From NCBI GenBank assembly GCA_009839585.1, contig VXPI01000234.1, positions 1-7,740 on the forward strand: a DNA stretch of 7,740 nucleotides, given 5' to 3'. This DNA is from Gammaproteobacteria bacterium (lineage in GTDB: Bacteria; Pseudomonadota; Gammaproteobacteria; Arenicellales; Poriferihabitantaceae). Positions 1 through 7,401 of the stretch are shown here, in pieces; position 1 is the stretch's first letter, and each line of letters starts with the position of its first letter. The notes below the pieces were generated by a model, which ran no database searches, was not told the origin of the DNA, and saw only the letters and a list, made by a program, of their open reading frames with translations. A program made the position numbers and the translations under genes.

Positions 1-87
1 GACCAGTTGTGCCCGCAATGCATCAATGAAGGAACGTTCGCGTTCTTCCTTGCTTCGTATTTCAAGTTCGTCGAAATAATCGCTCAT
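1..87 (-). CDS. Phenylacetate-CoA ligase-like protein, N-terminus only (partial)
   Basis: Only the first 29 codons lie in the window and the frame stays open to the left edge. The peptide starts MSDYFDELEIRSKEERERS and continues to ALRAQLV. This acidic, Glu/Arg-rich opening (M-S-x-Y-[FY]-D-x-L-E-x-R-x-x-x-E-R) is what I know from the N-termini of phenylacetate-CoA ligase (PaaK) family adenylate-forming enzymes, which make an aryl-acetyl-CoA from acid, ATP and CoA in the cytoplasm. It follows the LivF gene by 111 bases on the same strand, so it is probably the last gene of the transport operon seen here. No clear Shine-Dalgarno sequence precedes the ATG; the start is chosen from the family-like N-terminus. 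No catalytic motif is visible, so the family call rests on a short stretch plus gene context, and the acid it would activate is unknown. Confidence 0.6.
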   Translation of the reverse strand, partial: MSDYFDELEIRSKEERERSFIDALRAQLV

Positions 88-198
88 TGGTTTGGACGGG
101 GATATGAGCCTGTGTGCCGAAGAATATCTCTCGGTTCAGACAATATAGGATTCAAACCGGAGTTACCGGCATCGTGAACTGGATCAACCCTGAATCTG

Positions 199-1014
199 TC
201 AAGCCAGCCAGCGCTTTCTTCGCCGGTAATGCTTTACATCCCTGAAACTCTTTTTGTCCCCACCACTGATCCCGAGGTAGAATTCCTTGACATCTTCGTT
301 CTCAGCCAGGGAATGTGCCTCGCCATCCATGACCACACGTCCGTTCTCCAGAATGTAGCCATAAGTTGCATAACGCAAAGCCACAGTGGTATTCTGTTCT
401 GCTAGCAGAAAGGTGACTTTTTCCTTTTCATTCAGGTCACGGACAATTTCGAAGATCTCTTCAACTAGTTGAGGAGCAAGCCCCATTGAAGGCTCATCAA
501 GCAGAATAACCTTTGGCCTGGCCATCAAGGCTCGACCGACTGCCGTCATCTGTTGCTCACCACCGGATGTATAGCCAGCCTGACTGCTGGCTCGCTGCTT
601 CAACCTTGGAAAATACGAATACACCATTTCCAGGTCATCACGGATCTGTTTCTTGTTTTCCTTGCGAATATAAGCTCCAGTCAGCAGGTTTTCCTCAACC
701 GTCAGGTGTTCAAAGCAGTGGCGTCCTTCCATGACCTGCACCACGCCACGTTTCACCAGCTCGGTCGGGGTGAGATTCTCGATTTTCTCACCCATGAATT
801 CAATGGAACCCTTGGTTACCTCCCCTCTTTCGGTACCAAGGATATTGGATATGGACTTGATAGTGGTAGTCTTGCCGGCACCGTTTGCACCGAGCAGGGC
901 AACAATTCCGCCTTCGGGTACTTCAAGCGACACGCCTTTAAGCACCAGAATAACGTGATCGTAAATGACCTCGATATTATTGACAGTTAGAACGACATTC
1001 GTATCGACAGACAT
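199..1014 (-). CDS. livF: LivF-type ABC transporter ATP-binding protein
   Basis: One of the two cytoplasmic ATPases that power the importer encoded here. From the ATG at 1014 the product has 271 residues. Visible motifs are Walker A GANGAGKT (about 42-49), ABC signature TSGGE (149-153), Walker B ending in D173-E174, and LAEQN where many ABC ATPases have the switch histidine. A Gln at that point also occurs in E. coli LivF, so it is a family trait and not a defect. E. coli LivF has roughly 235 residues; this one ends in an extra basic tail of about 22 residues including HYRRRKRWLA. An in-frame TTG at 1035 would add seven residues, but it sits two bases beyond a strong stem-loop, and MSVDTNVVLTVNNIEVIYDH is the more family-like beginning. 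Neither start has a strong ribosome binding site. The gene lies 80 bases after the binding-protein gene. Confidence 0.93.
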   Translation of the reverse strand: MSVDTNVVLTVNNIEVIYDHVILVLKGVSLEVPEGGIVALLGANGAGKTTTIKSISNILGTERGEVTKGSIEFMGEKIENLTPTELVKRGVVQVMEGRHCFEHLTVEENLLTGAYIRKENKKQIRDDLEMVYSYFPRLKQRASSQAGYTSGGEQQMTAVGRALMARPKVILLDEPSMGLAPQLVEEIFEIVRDLNEKEKVTFLLAEQNTTVALRYATYGYILENGRVVMDGEAHSLAENEDVKEFYLGISGGDKKSFRDVKHYRRRKRWLA

Positions 1015-1037
1015 CAAAAAATACCAATCGAACAAGG

Positions 1038-1072
1038 AACATATTCGGGGTGATGGTTACCCCGAATATGTT
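1038..1072 (-). promoter_or_regulatory. Intercistronic stem-loop after the binding-protein gene
   Basis: On the transcribed strand AACATATTCGGGGT is followed by a 7-base loop (AACCATC) and the exact complement ACCCCGAATATGTT, a perfect 14-bp stem. It begins 22 bases after the binding-protein stop and ends 23 bases before the livF ATG. The bases after it (CCTTGTTCG) are only mildly T-rich, so it is not a textbook intrinsic terminator. Stem-loops behind binding-protein genes, as in the malE-malF gap of E. coli, are known to protect the upstream message or reduce read-through, raising receptor over membrane subunits. That role is inferred here; partial termination is the main alternative. Confidence 0.75.
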
Positions 1073-1094
1073 TATCCTGATTAAATATAACGGC

Positions 1095-2381
1095 CTAACA
1101 GCCTCGAGGGGTAATGTTGTTTTCAGCGGCAAATGCAGCTGAATCCTCTGCAATCAGGGCATCCACTACCTCACGGTCAGCGCCTGCGAAGTCCGTGATC
1201 AGTGACCAGCTCTGGGTGTTGGCATCCCATTGCTGAATCGCTCCAAGACCCGGTCCACCATGATTTTCACAAGTTACCTGAATAGGTGGCCCAAAGTTGG
1301 GCAGACCCAATTCCGCCAAACGTGCCGCATCAATGCTGAGTGCTTCCATACCGTCACGCATTTGCTCAGAAGTAATGTCGGCATTACCGCTAATCCCTTG
1401 TGCTGTGCGGATGGCCTCGGCGGCAAGCATGGCGGCATATAGTCCACGGTTGTAAAGAACCTTGCCCAGATTTGAACCATCTCCGGCTGCTTTTCCAGCA
1501 TCCAGTACATATTTTCTCAAGTCATCATATAGCGGGTAATCATCCCCCACACCATGCATGGCAATCGCCTTGTAACCATGTGCTCCTTGACCGACAGGGA
1601 TTACATCATTTTCCGAAGCAGACCACCATACACCGATGAAATTCTCCATTGGATAGCGAATGTTTGCCGCTTCCTGTATGGCAACCTGGTTCATTACTCC
1701 CCATCCCCACATCATGACATAGTCAGGACGCTCTCGCCGAATCTGGAGCCATTGGGATTTTTGCTCCTGACCGGGATGATCGACAGCAATCAAGGTCAGA
1801 TCGTAGCCATGCTTTTTTGATAGTTCTTCAAGAGTACGAATGGGCTCCTTGCCATAGGCTGAATTGTGATAGACCAATGCTATGGATTTGCCATTGAGAT
1901 CACCGCCTTCCTGGTCAAGGATATGCTTGACGATGATTGAAGCTGCATCCCAGTAGGTTCCCGGATAGTTGAAAATGTGACTGAATACCTTACCATTTGC
2001 TGCAGATGTCCGGCCATACCCCATGGAATGGACTGGGATCCCGTCAGCCGTTGCCTTGGGGATAAGCTGATAGGTAATACCGGTCGACAAGGGTTGATAT
2101 ACCAATGAACCCTCACCTTTGGTTGACTCGTAGCACTCAACGCCTTTTTCAGTGTTGTAGGCAGTTTCGCAAGGCAAAAAACGAACAGGCACACCGCCTA
2201 TTCCTCCATCACGCTCATTGAGTAATGTGAAATAGTCAGCGTATCCATCTGCAAAATGGATGCCGTTCGGAGCATAAGGCCCAGTTCGGTATTCCAGCGA
2301 TGGTATTACCAAGTCGGAATAAGCCACTCCGGCGACTGACATCGACAATGCCAGCGAGGTAAGTAATTTCGTGAATTTCAT
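1095..2381 (-). CDS. Periplasmic substrate-binding protein, Liv/HAAT type
   Basis: Receptor of the ABC importer: it binds the substrate in the periplasm and delivers it to the LivH/LivM pair. From the ATG at 2381 it has 428 residues. It opens with a signal peptide: Lys residues at 2 and 5, a hydrophobic stretch at about 6-20, and a likely cut after AYS at 22. The mature part looks like the type 1 periplasmic-binding fold of branched-chain-amino-acid receptors, with landmarks RTGPYAPNG (32-40), GYADYFTLLNERDGG (46-60) and CETAYNTEKGVECYE (71-85). Four cysteines (71, 83, 371, 428) would be exported, so disulfides are possible. The start is fixed by GGAGG four bases before the ATG and by the signal peptide; an upstream in-frame TTG at 2438 would bury the signal peptide. 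The neighbouring CoA ligases suggest a carboxylic acid ligand, but the sequence does not identify it. Confidence 0.92.
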   Translation of the reverse strand: MKFTKLLTSLALSMSVAGVAYSDLVIPSLEYRTGPYAPNGIHFADGYADYFTLLNERDGGIGGVPVRFLPCETAYNTEKGVECYESTKGEGSLVYQPLSTGITYQLIPKATADGIPVHSMGYGRTSAANGKVFSHIFNYPGTYWDAASIIVKHILDQEGGDLNGKSIALVYHNSAYGKEPIRTLEELSKKHGYDLTLIAVDHPGQEQKSQWLQIRRERPDYVMMWGWGVMNQVAIQEAANIRYPMENFIGVWWSASENDVIPVGQGAHGYKAIAMHGVGDDYPLYDDLRKYVLDAGKAAGDGSNLGKVLYNRGLYAAMLAAEAIRTAQGISGNADITSEQMRDGMEALSIDAARLAELGLPNFGPPIQVTCENHGGPGLGAIQQWDANTQSWSLITDFAGADREVVDALIAEDSAAFAAENNITPRGC

Positions 2382-2385
2382 AATT

Positions 2386-2390
2386 CCTCC
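2386..2390 (-). promoter_or_regulatory. Ribosome binding site of the binding-protein gene
   Basis: GGAGG on the minus strand, four bases before the ATG at 2381, in the context ACTGGAGGAATTATG. It is the strongest Shine-Dalgarno match in the operon. It decides the start at 2381 over the TTG at 2438 and fits the need for a receptor in excess of the membrane subunits. Confidence 0.85.
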
Positions 2391-2409
2391 AGTTGTTGTT
2401 AATGTAAGA

Positions 2410-2438
2410 TTTATTTCAATGAATGATCGTAGCGTCAA
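2410..2438 (-). promoter_or_regulatory. Candidate internal sigma-70 promoter before the binding-protein gene
   Basis: On the minus strand TTGACG (2438-2433, five of six matches to TTGACA) is followed after exactly 17 bases by AATAAA (2415-2410, four of six matches to TATAAT). Transcription would begin near 2403, leaving a leader of about 22 bases before the ATG, with the GGAGG site in it. The elements lie in the 63-base gap after livM. The -10 box is weak, and a match of this quality in AT-rich DNA can occur by chance. Confidence 0.35.
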
Positions 2439-2444
2439 AATTGA

Positions 2445-3521
2445 CTAGTGCGGGAAAGGCCACAATCGAAGTTTTTCTTTTGCAATCCGCCATAATTGTG
2501 CAAGACCATGAGGCTCAACGATGAGAAAGAACATAATCAATCCACCAACGATCATAAAGATCAAATGAGCAACAATATCCGGTGACCAGCCAAGACCGTT
2601 GACCATAATATTCTTGATCAAGACTGGCATCAGAAACATGAATGCCGCACCAATAAATGACCCCAGAATAGAACCAAGCCCTCCAATGATGATCATAAAC
2701 AACACCAGAAAGGACTTGTCTATGCCAAATGCCTCCGTAGGCTCAACAGCACCCAAATATACCAGAAAGAATAAGGCACCGGCGATACCAATATAGAATG
2801 AACTGATCGAAAAAGCCGATAGCTTGGCCTTGAGTGGTGCCACACCGATAATCTCTGCGGCAATATCCATATCTCTAATGGCCATCCAGGATCGTCCGAA
2901 TCGCCCTCTTGTCAGGTTTTTGGCGATCAAGGCAAGCACTACCACAAAAATGAGGCAAAACAGATAGGTAGCCCAAGGTGGTGCGTTCGGTCCAGTGATT
3001 GTGATTCCAGCGATCAATCGCTCAGGCGCATTAATCTGCCCAGAAGCGGAATAGTTATAAAACCAGGGCACCTTGTTGAACAACCAGACCAGGAAAAACT
3101 GGGAAGCCAGCGTTGCGACCGCCAGATAAAATCCCTTGATCCTTAAGCTTGGCAGACCAAACAAGATACCGACCATCGCGGTAACGCCTCCAGACAGCAG
3201 GACCACAATAAAAAGATTAAGTTCTGGAAAAGCAGTTGTGAACTTGTAGGAAGCATAGGCACCGACAGCCATGAACCCCCCCGTACCTAGACTGACCTGT
3301 CCGCAATAGCCAGTCAGGATATTCAGGCCAATCGCAGCCAGAGACCAGATCAACACCGGTAAAAGAACCGATTTTTCCCAGTAATCATTGATAAGAAACG
3401 GCACCACTAGGAAGGCGAATGCGATGACAACAGCGACAAATACGCGATCCTGCAGGATTGGAAATATCTGCTGGTCCTGAACATAGGATGTCTTGAAGTC
3501 TCCGGATTCCCTATAGAACAT
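2445..3521 (-). CDS. livM: LivM-type ABC transporter permease
   Basis: Inner-membrane subunit that forms the translocation path together with the LivH-type protein. From the ATG at 3521 it has 358 residues. A hydrophilic N-terminal stretch of about 26 residues (MFYRESGDFKTSYVQDQQIF and on) precedes the first membrane segment and is longer than I would expect of a bare permease. The rest is a series of hydrophobic helices with LivM landmarks: GQVSLGTGGF (74-83), the cytoplasmic coupling loop GRFGRSWMAIRDMDIAAEII (about 206-225), GGLGSILGSFIGA (280-292) and EPHGL near the end. The start is supported by GAGAGGG (3538-3532) ten bases upstream, inside the end of livH, which suggests translational coupling. 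A TTG at 3530 overlapping the livH stop is the alternative, but it lies too close to that ribosome binding site. Confidence 0.92.
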   Translation of the reverse strand: MFYRESGDFKTSYVQDQQIFPILQDRVFVAVVIAFAFLVVPFLINDYWEKSVLLPVLIWSLAAIGLNILTGYCGQVSLGTGGFMAVGAYASYKFTTAFPELNLFIVVLLSGGVTAMVGILFGLPSLRIKGFYLAVATLASQFFLVWLFNKVPWFYNYSASGQINAPERLIAGITITGPNAPPWATYLFCLIFVVVLALIAKNLTRGRFGRSWMAIRDMDIAAEIIGVAPLKAKLSAFSISSFYIGIAGALFFLVYLGAVEPTEAFGIDKSFLVLFMIIIGGLGSILGSFIGAAFMFLMPVLIKNIMVNGLGWSPDIVAHLIFMIVGGLIMFFLIVEPHGLAQLWRIAKEKLRLWPFPH

Positions 3522-3526
3522 TTGTC

Positions 3527-4528
3527 TCAAACCCTCTCGATGATGCGTTCCCCAAACAAGCCCTGGGGCCTGAACATCAGGAAGAACAATGCCAGCACAT
3601 AAGCGAACCAGTTTTCGGTAGCGCCTCCAACCAACGGCCCAATCCAGAACTCGAACAATTTCTCACCCACTCCGATAATCAAGCCACCGATTATGGCACC
3701 CGGAATAGAAGTAAAACCCCCTAGTATCAGAACCGGCAGTGCTTTCAGGGCAATCAGGGAAAGTGAGAACTGGACCCCGGATTTCGACCCCCACATGATG
3801 CCGGCCACCAATGCCACGAACCCCGCAATTGACCAAACGATAACCCAGATGCTTCTCAGGGAAATACCGACAGTAAGCGCTGCCTGATGATCATCAGCGA
3901 CCGCTCGCAAAGCCCGGCCGGTTTTTGTATATTGGGAAAACAGGGTAAGAATGGTCACCAGCAATACAGCGATTCCGGCAGCCCATACGTCCAAAAGATC
4001 AATGTACATACCGTAGTATTCGTAACCTTCGGATACCCAGGTTCGCGTCACATCTTCCCACCAGAAAGAACCACCAGACGGAATACCAACATCCAGCGTT
4101 TTTATGTCTGCACCCCACATCAGGTCACCAAGACCCTCCATAAAAAATGCAAGACCGATAGTTGCCATGAACAGAATGATCGGCTCCTGATTGACCAGGT
4201 ACTGCAACAGTAGCTTCTCTACCAGCCAGGCGAAAAGAATCATCACCAATATAGTCAGTAATATGGCGAGCACGCTATTCAAACCGGGTCCCCAATTATG
4301 AACATGGGTACCAAATATTTCGTTGATAAGGTGAGAAAAGGGTATTTGGCCAGTCTGGAAACCAACCAGTGTCAAGGCAGCAAACAGTGCCATGACACCC
4401 TGTGCATAGTTGAAAATACCTGATGCCTTGAAAATCAATACAAAGCCAAGCGCTACCAACGAATACATCACCCCGGTCATCAAGCCGTTCAGGATAACTT
4501 CTATGGTATTCAGAATATCAGGAGTCAT
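3527..4528 (-). CDS. livH: LivH-type ABC transporter permease
   Basis: Second inner-membrane subunit of the importer, 333 residues. The N-terminal run GLMTGVMYSLVALGFVLIF (15-33) followed by KASGIFNYAQG is a typical LivH opening. Further landmarks are the coupling loop GRALRAVADDHQAALTVGIS (204-223), where the permease contacts its ATPase, the segment ILGGFTSIPGAIIGG (268-282), and FRPQGLFGER near the C-terminus. Several strongly hydrophobic stretches fit a polytopic membrane protein. A soluble-looking loop rich in Trp and Tyr (about 150-175) lies between membrane segments and may face the periplasm; this is inferred. The ATG at 4528 has only a weak GGAT-type site upstream and follows livG by 42 bases. 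It ends five bases before the livM ATG, so the two permeases are probably translated together. Confidence 0.93.
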   Translation of the reverse strand: MTPDILNTIEVILNGLMTGVMYSLVALGFVLIFKASGIFNYAQGVMALFAALTLVGFQTGQIPFSHLINEIFGTHVHNWGPGLNSVLAILLTILVMILFAWLVEKLLLQYLVNQEPIILFMATIGLAFFMEGLGDLMWGADIKTLDVGIPSGGSFWWEDVTRTWVSEGYEYYGMYIDLLDVWAAGIAVLLVTILTLFSQYTKTGRALRAVADDHQAALTVGISLRSIWVIVWSIAGFVALVAGIMWGSKSGVQFSLSLIALKALPVLILGGFTSIPGAIIGGLIIGVGEKLFEFWIGPLVGGATENWFAYVLALFFLMFRPQGLFGERIIERV

Positions 4529-4570
4529 CGATCATATCCGAAAGAACAGACATTATTCACAACATTTTGG

Positions 4571-5362
4571 CTAGTCATGACTGACTCCAAGATAGGCATC
4601 AATCACTTCTGGATTATTGCGAACTTCATCGGGAGAACTGTCAGCGAGTTTTTTTCCATAGTCTAACACCACCACCCGATTCGAAATGTCCATGACTACC
4701 CCCATGTCATGTTCAATCAAGGCTATGGTAGTTCCGAACTGCTCGTTCACATCAAGAACGAAACGACACATGTCTTCCTTTTCTTCCAGGTTCATCCCGG
4801 CCATCGGTTCGTCCAGCAAAAGCAACTTGGATTCCGCAGCCAATGCTCGACCCAGCTCGACACGCTTTTGCATGCCATAAGGAAGTTTTCCAACCGGCGT
4901 CTTCCGAATTGACTGAATTTTCAGAAAATCAATAATCTCCTCAACTTTCTGCCGATGCTCAATTTCCTCCCGTTGCGCTGGGCCTATCCAGGCCACCTGC
5001 GAAAACAGATTGGCATGCATGTTGATGAGTCGGCCGGTCATCAGGTTATCCAAAGTACTCATGCCCTTGAACAGGGCTATGTTCTGGAAGGTCCTTGCAA
5101 TACCCAGCCTGGCAACCTGATGAGGTTTCATGTGATGCCGCAGTTTGCCATCGAACCAGATTTCACCTTCTTGCGGGTGATAAAAGCCATTGATCACATT
5201 GAGCATGGAGCTTTTGCCTGCACCATTCGGGCCAATAATGGCACGCACCTCTCCCCTGCGAATATCGAAACTGATATTCTCAAGCGCTGTAACCCCCCCA
5301 AACGAGAGCGAAATATTTCGAACTTCGAGCAGGATATCGTCTTCCCTAACCGTATCTTGCAT
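4571..5362 (-). CDS. livG: LivG-type ABC transporter ATP-binding protein
   Basis: The other cytoplasmic ATPase of the importer, 263 residues, close to the usual LivG length of about 255. Motifs in order: aromatic/A-loop region SLSFGGVTAL (18-27), Walker A GPNGAGKS (44-51), Q-loop TFQN with Q93, a degenerate signature LPYGMQKRVELGRAL (160-174), Walker B LLLLDEP with D184-E185, and switch histidine in IEHD (H218). LPYG in place of LSGG is usual for LivG proteins. The C-terminal part (VRNNPEVIDAYLG, 247-259) is also a LivG hallmark. The ATG at 5362 comes 20 bases after the stop of the acyl-CoA ligase gene, so the two are almost certainly co-transcribed. The ribosome binding site is weak (GGA about nine bases upstream). 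Confidence 0.94.
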   Translation of the reverse strand: MQDTVREDDILLEVRNISLSFGGVTALENISFDIRRGEVRAIIGPNGAGKSSMLNVINGFYHPQEGEIWFDGKLRHHMKPHQVARLGIARTFQNIALFKGMSTLDNLMTGRLINMHANLFSQVAWIGPAQREEIEHRQKVEEIIDFLKIQSIRKTPVGKLPYGMQKRVELGRALAAESKLLLLDEPMAGMNLEEKEDMCRFVLDVNEQFGTTIALIEHDMGVVMDISNRVVVLDYGKKLADSSPDEVRNNPEVIDAYLGVSHD

Positions 5363-5382
5363 TTAACTTGTCCAATTTCCGT

Positions 5383-7317
5383 TTAGCTTGCCGCTTTCAG
5401 GGGCTTGTAGGTTTCGGTATTCTCAATCCGAATATCGCCGTCAATCGTGCCTTTTTTACCGTCTTCAAAAGTGACCTCGGTTGAAATTCGGCACTGGGTA
5501 GCGTCAGAATAAAAGGCATTAATCAGTATTTCATATTTTTCAGCGATAATTCTGCGCCTGACTTTTCGGGTTCGAGTCAGTTCTCCATCATCCGCATCAA
5601 GTTCCTTGTGCAGAATCAGGAATCGATGTATCTGGCAATCCGACAAGACCGGATCCTCACTCAAATCGCGATTTACCTGTTCTATATTGGCCTTGATCAT
5701 TTCATAGACCCGGGGATGGGCCGCCAATTCCTGATAACTGGAGTAGGGAATATTGTTGCGTTCTGCCCAGTTGCCCACGGCATCGAGATCAATATTTACG
5801 ATCATCGATGCATAATCCATATCCCGCCCGAGAGCGACTGCTTCCTTGATTTCAGGGAAAAACTTCAGTTTGTTCTCAATATATTTGGGAGCAAATAGTG
5901 CCCCATTCGTCAACTTGCCGACATCCTTTGCCCGATCAATAATCTTGAGGTGGCCCTTATCGTCAAAGTAACCGGCATCACCGGTCATCACCCAACCTTC
6001 TTCATTCTTGGTTTCCCTGGTTGCCTCGTCATTCTTGTAGTAACATTGAAACACGCCAGGGCTTTTATAGATGACTTCACCGTCATCGGTAATCTTGACC
6101 TCAACCTCGGGAGATGGCTTGCCCACCGTATCGGCATATACTTCACCGTCGGGCTGTGCAGTGATAAAAACCGCAGCCTCGGTTTGCCCGTACAGTTGCT
6201 TGATGTTGACCCCCAGTGACCGGAAAAAATCGAAAATCTCGGGACCAATGGCTTCACCAGCCGTATAAGCGACGCGAATGCAGCTGAAACCCATCGTGTT
6301 CTTGAGTGGGGCATAGACCAGCATGTCGCCGAGTTTATAGGTTATGCGGTCCATAAGCGATACGGGATTACCATCCAGAATATCCGTACCACAGCGTTTT
6401 GCTACTCCCATGAAGTAATGAAACAGGCGTTGCTTGAGACGACTGGCATCCTCCATGCGAATCATTACATTGGTCAGTAACTGCTCGAATACCCTTGGTG
6501 GCGCGAAATAATAGGTTGGCCCAATCTCCCGTATGTCCCAGTGCACAGTCGCCTGGCTTTCCGGACAGTTCGAACACATTCCCGTGACGTAGGCCTGGCC
6601 ATAGGAAAAAATATGGTCGCCAACCCATGCCAGGGGCAGATAGGACAACATGTCTTCTTTTTCGGTCAACCTGTCTTCTCTGGCACTATTCAATGAAGTG
6701 ATCAACACATTGTCATGTGTAAGGACAACTCCTTTGGGTTTTCCTGTTGTTCCGGATGTATAGAGTATGATAGCAGTATCGCTACCCTGTCCTTTTTCAA
6801 TCTCCTGCCCAAGAAAATCAGGATAATCTTTTGCATGTTTTTTTCCGCGTTCCTGAACTTCGGCAAAATCATGAAGAAATGATTCCAGATAGTCTTTCAG
6901 CCCCCGCGTATCATCGTAAACAATGTCGGTAACATGACTGACATCCTGTTTTACTTCCAGAACCTTGTCGACCTGCTCCTGATCTTCGGCAAGGACAATA
7001 CTGGCTTCCGCATGCTCAAGTACATAGCGCAATTCTTCGGTCACTGAATCCGCATAAACCGGAACCGGAACCCCACCCAGGCATTGTGTAGCGCAGATAC
7101 CCCAGTAAAGCCGATGGCGATTGGTGCCGATAATGGCCAGCTTGTCCCCCCTTTTGAAGCCTAGGCTCGCAAGGCCATTTGCAAAATCAATAATTTCATC
7201 ATGCATCTCCTGCCAAGACCAGGTTTGCCATATTCCCAGATCCTTCTCTCGTATAGCCGGTCGATCAGCAAATTGCCGAGCATTGTGGACAAGGAGTTTC
7301 GGAAATGTGTCGTTCAT
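5383..7317 (-). CDS. AMP-forming long-chain/aromatic acyl-CoA ligase (FadD15-like)
   Basis: Adenylate-forming enzyme expected to turn a carboxylic acid, ATP and CoA into an acyl-CoA, AMP and pyrophosphate. From the ATG at 7317 it has 644 residues, which suits the large long-chain acyl-CoA synthetase type better than the smaller FadD type (about 560). Motifs: P-loop YTSGTTGKPKG (186-196), YGQTE (376-380), GWVMTGDAG with D447, DRAKDVGKLTNG from D461, and a C-terminal LTRTRKVRRR whose Lys (585) is the likely catalytic lysine. All key residues look intact. The start is chosen because MNDTFPKLLVHNARQFADRPAIREKDLGIW is the usual N-terminus of these enzymes; an ATG at 7377 would add 20 unlike residues that overlap a probable promoter. 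It is the first gene of the operon. Substrate is unproven; a long-chain label would be a guess, and an aromatic or alicyclic acid fits the PaaK-like partner equally well. Confidence 0.92.
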   Translation of the reverse strand: MNDTFPKLLVHNARQFADRPAIREKDLGIWQTWSWQEMHDEIIDFANGLASLGFKRGDKLAIIGTNRHRLYWGICATQCLGGVPVPVYADSVTEELRYVLEHAEASIVLAEDQEQVDKVLEVKQDVSHVTDIVYDDTRGLKDYLESFLHDFAEVQERGKKHAKDYPDFLGQEIEKGQGSDTAIILYTSGTTGKPKGVVLTHDNVLITSLNSAREDRLTEKEDMLSYLPLAWVGDHIFSYGQAYVTGMCSNCPESQATVHWDIREIGPTYYFAPPRVFEQLLTNVMIRMEDASRLKQRLFHYFMGVAKRCGTDILDGNPVSLMDRITYKLGDMLVYAPLKNTMGFSCIRVAYTAGEAIGPEIFDFFRSLGVNIKQLYGQTEAAVFITAQPDGEVYADTVGKPSPEVEVKITDDGEVIYKSPGVFQCYYKNDEATRETKNEEGWVMTGDAGYFDDKGHLKIIDRAKDVGKLTNGALFAPKYIENKLKFFPEIKEAVALGRDMDYASMIVNIDLDAVGNWAERNNIPYSSYQELAAHPRVYEMIKANIEQVNRDLSEDPVLSDCQIHRFLILHKELDADDGELTRTRKVRRRIIAEKYEILINAFYSDATQCRISTEVTFEDGKKGTIDGDIRIENTETYKPLKAAS

Positions 7318-7351
7318 GCCTGAATGCACTGGGTATAATGAAGTGGATGAA

Positions 7352-7362
7352 ATTATATTATA
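7352..7362 (-). promoter_or_regulatory. Candidate operon promoter: two overlapping TATAAT boxes
   Basis: On the minus strand the run TATAATATAAT contains two perfect -10 hexamers sharing one base (7362-7357 and 7357-7352). Transcription would begin around 7345-7350, about 30 bases before the ATG at 7317. I find no good -35 hexamer 16 to 18 bases upstream of either box, so activation by a bound regulator is plausible. Confidence 0.5.
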
Positions 7363-7401
7363 CAGTCCAGATGGCATTCGAACCAGAAAATGCGAATTCT
7401 A

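Noticed and set aside
89..158. Long-range pairing of GGTTTG with CAAACC next to the start of the PaaK-like gene
   Set aside because: Only 6 bp with a loop of 58 bases, which is likely by chance in a 111-base gap, even though it would cover the region before the ATG.
120..172. Small hairpins (CCGG-TAACT-CCGG and CCGAG/TTCGG on the minus strand) after livF as a terminator
   Set aside because: Stems of 4-5 bp without a T-run; too weak for a terminator or a riboswitch call.
1230..6628. Other open frames within the operon on either strand, for example 553-990, 1880-2194, 4955-5386 and 5988-6314
   Set aside because: They lie inside genes with clear family motifs in another frame and show no motif or ribosome binding site of their own.
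7363..7390. tRNA-like T-arm: GGTTCGAATGCC on the minus strand
   Set aside because: The flanking bases do not form a five-pair T stem, and I found no acceptor partner or other tRNA arms upstream. It is probably chance similarity.
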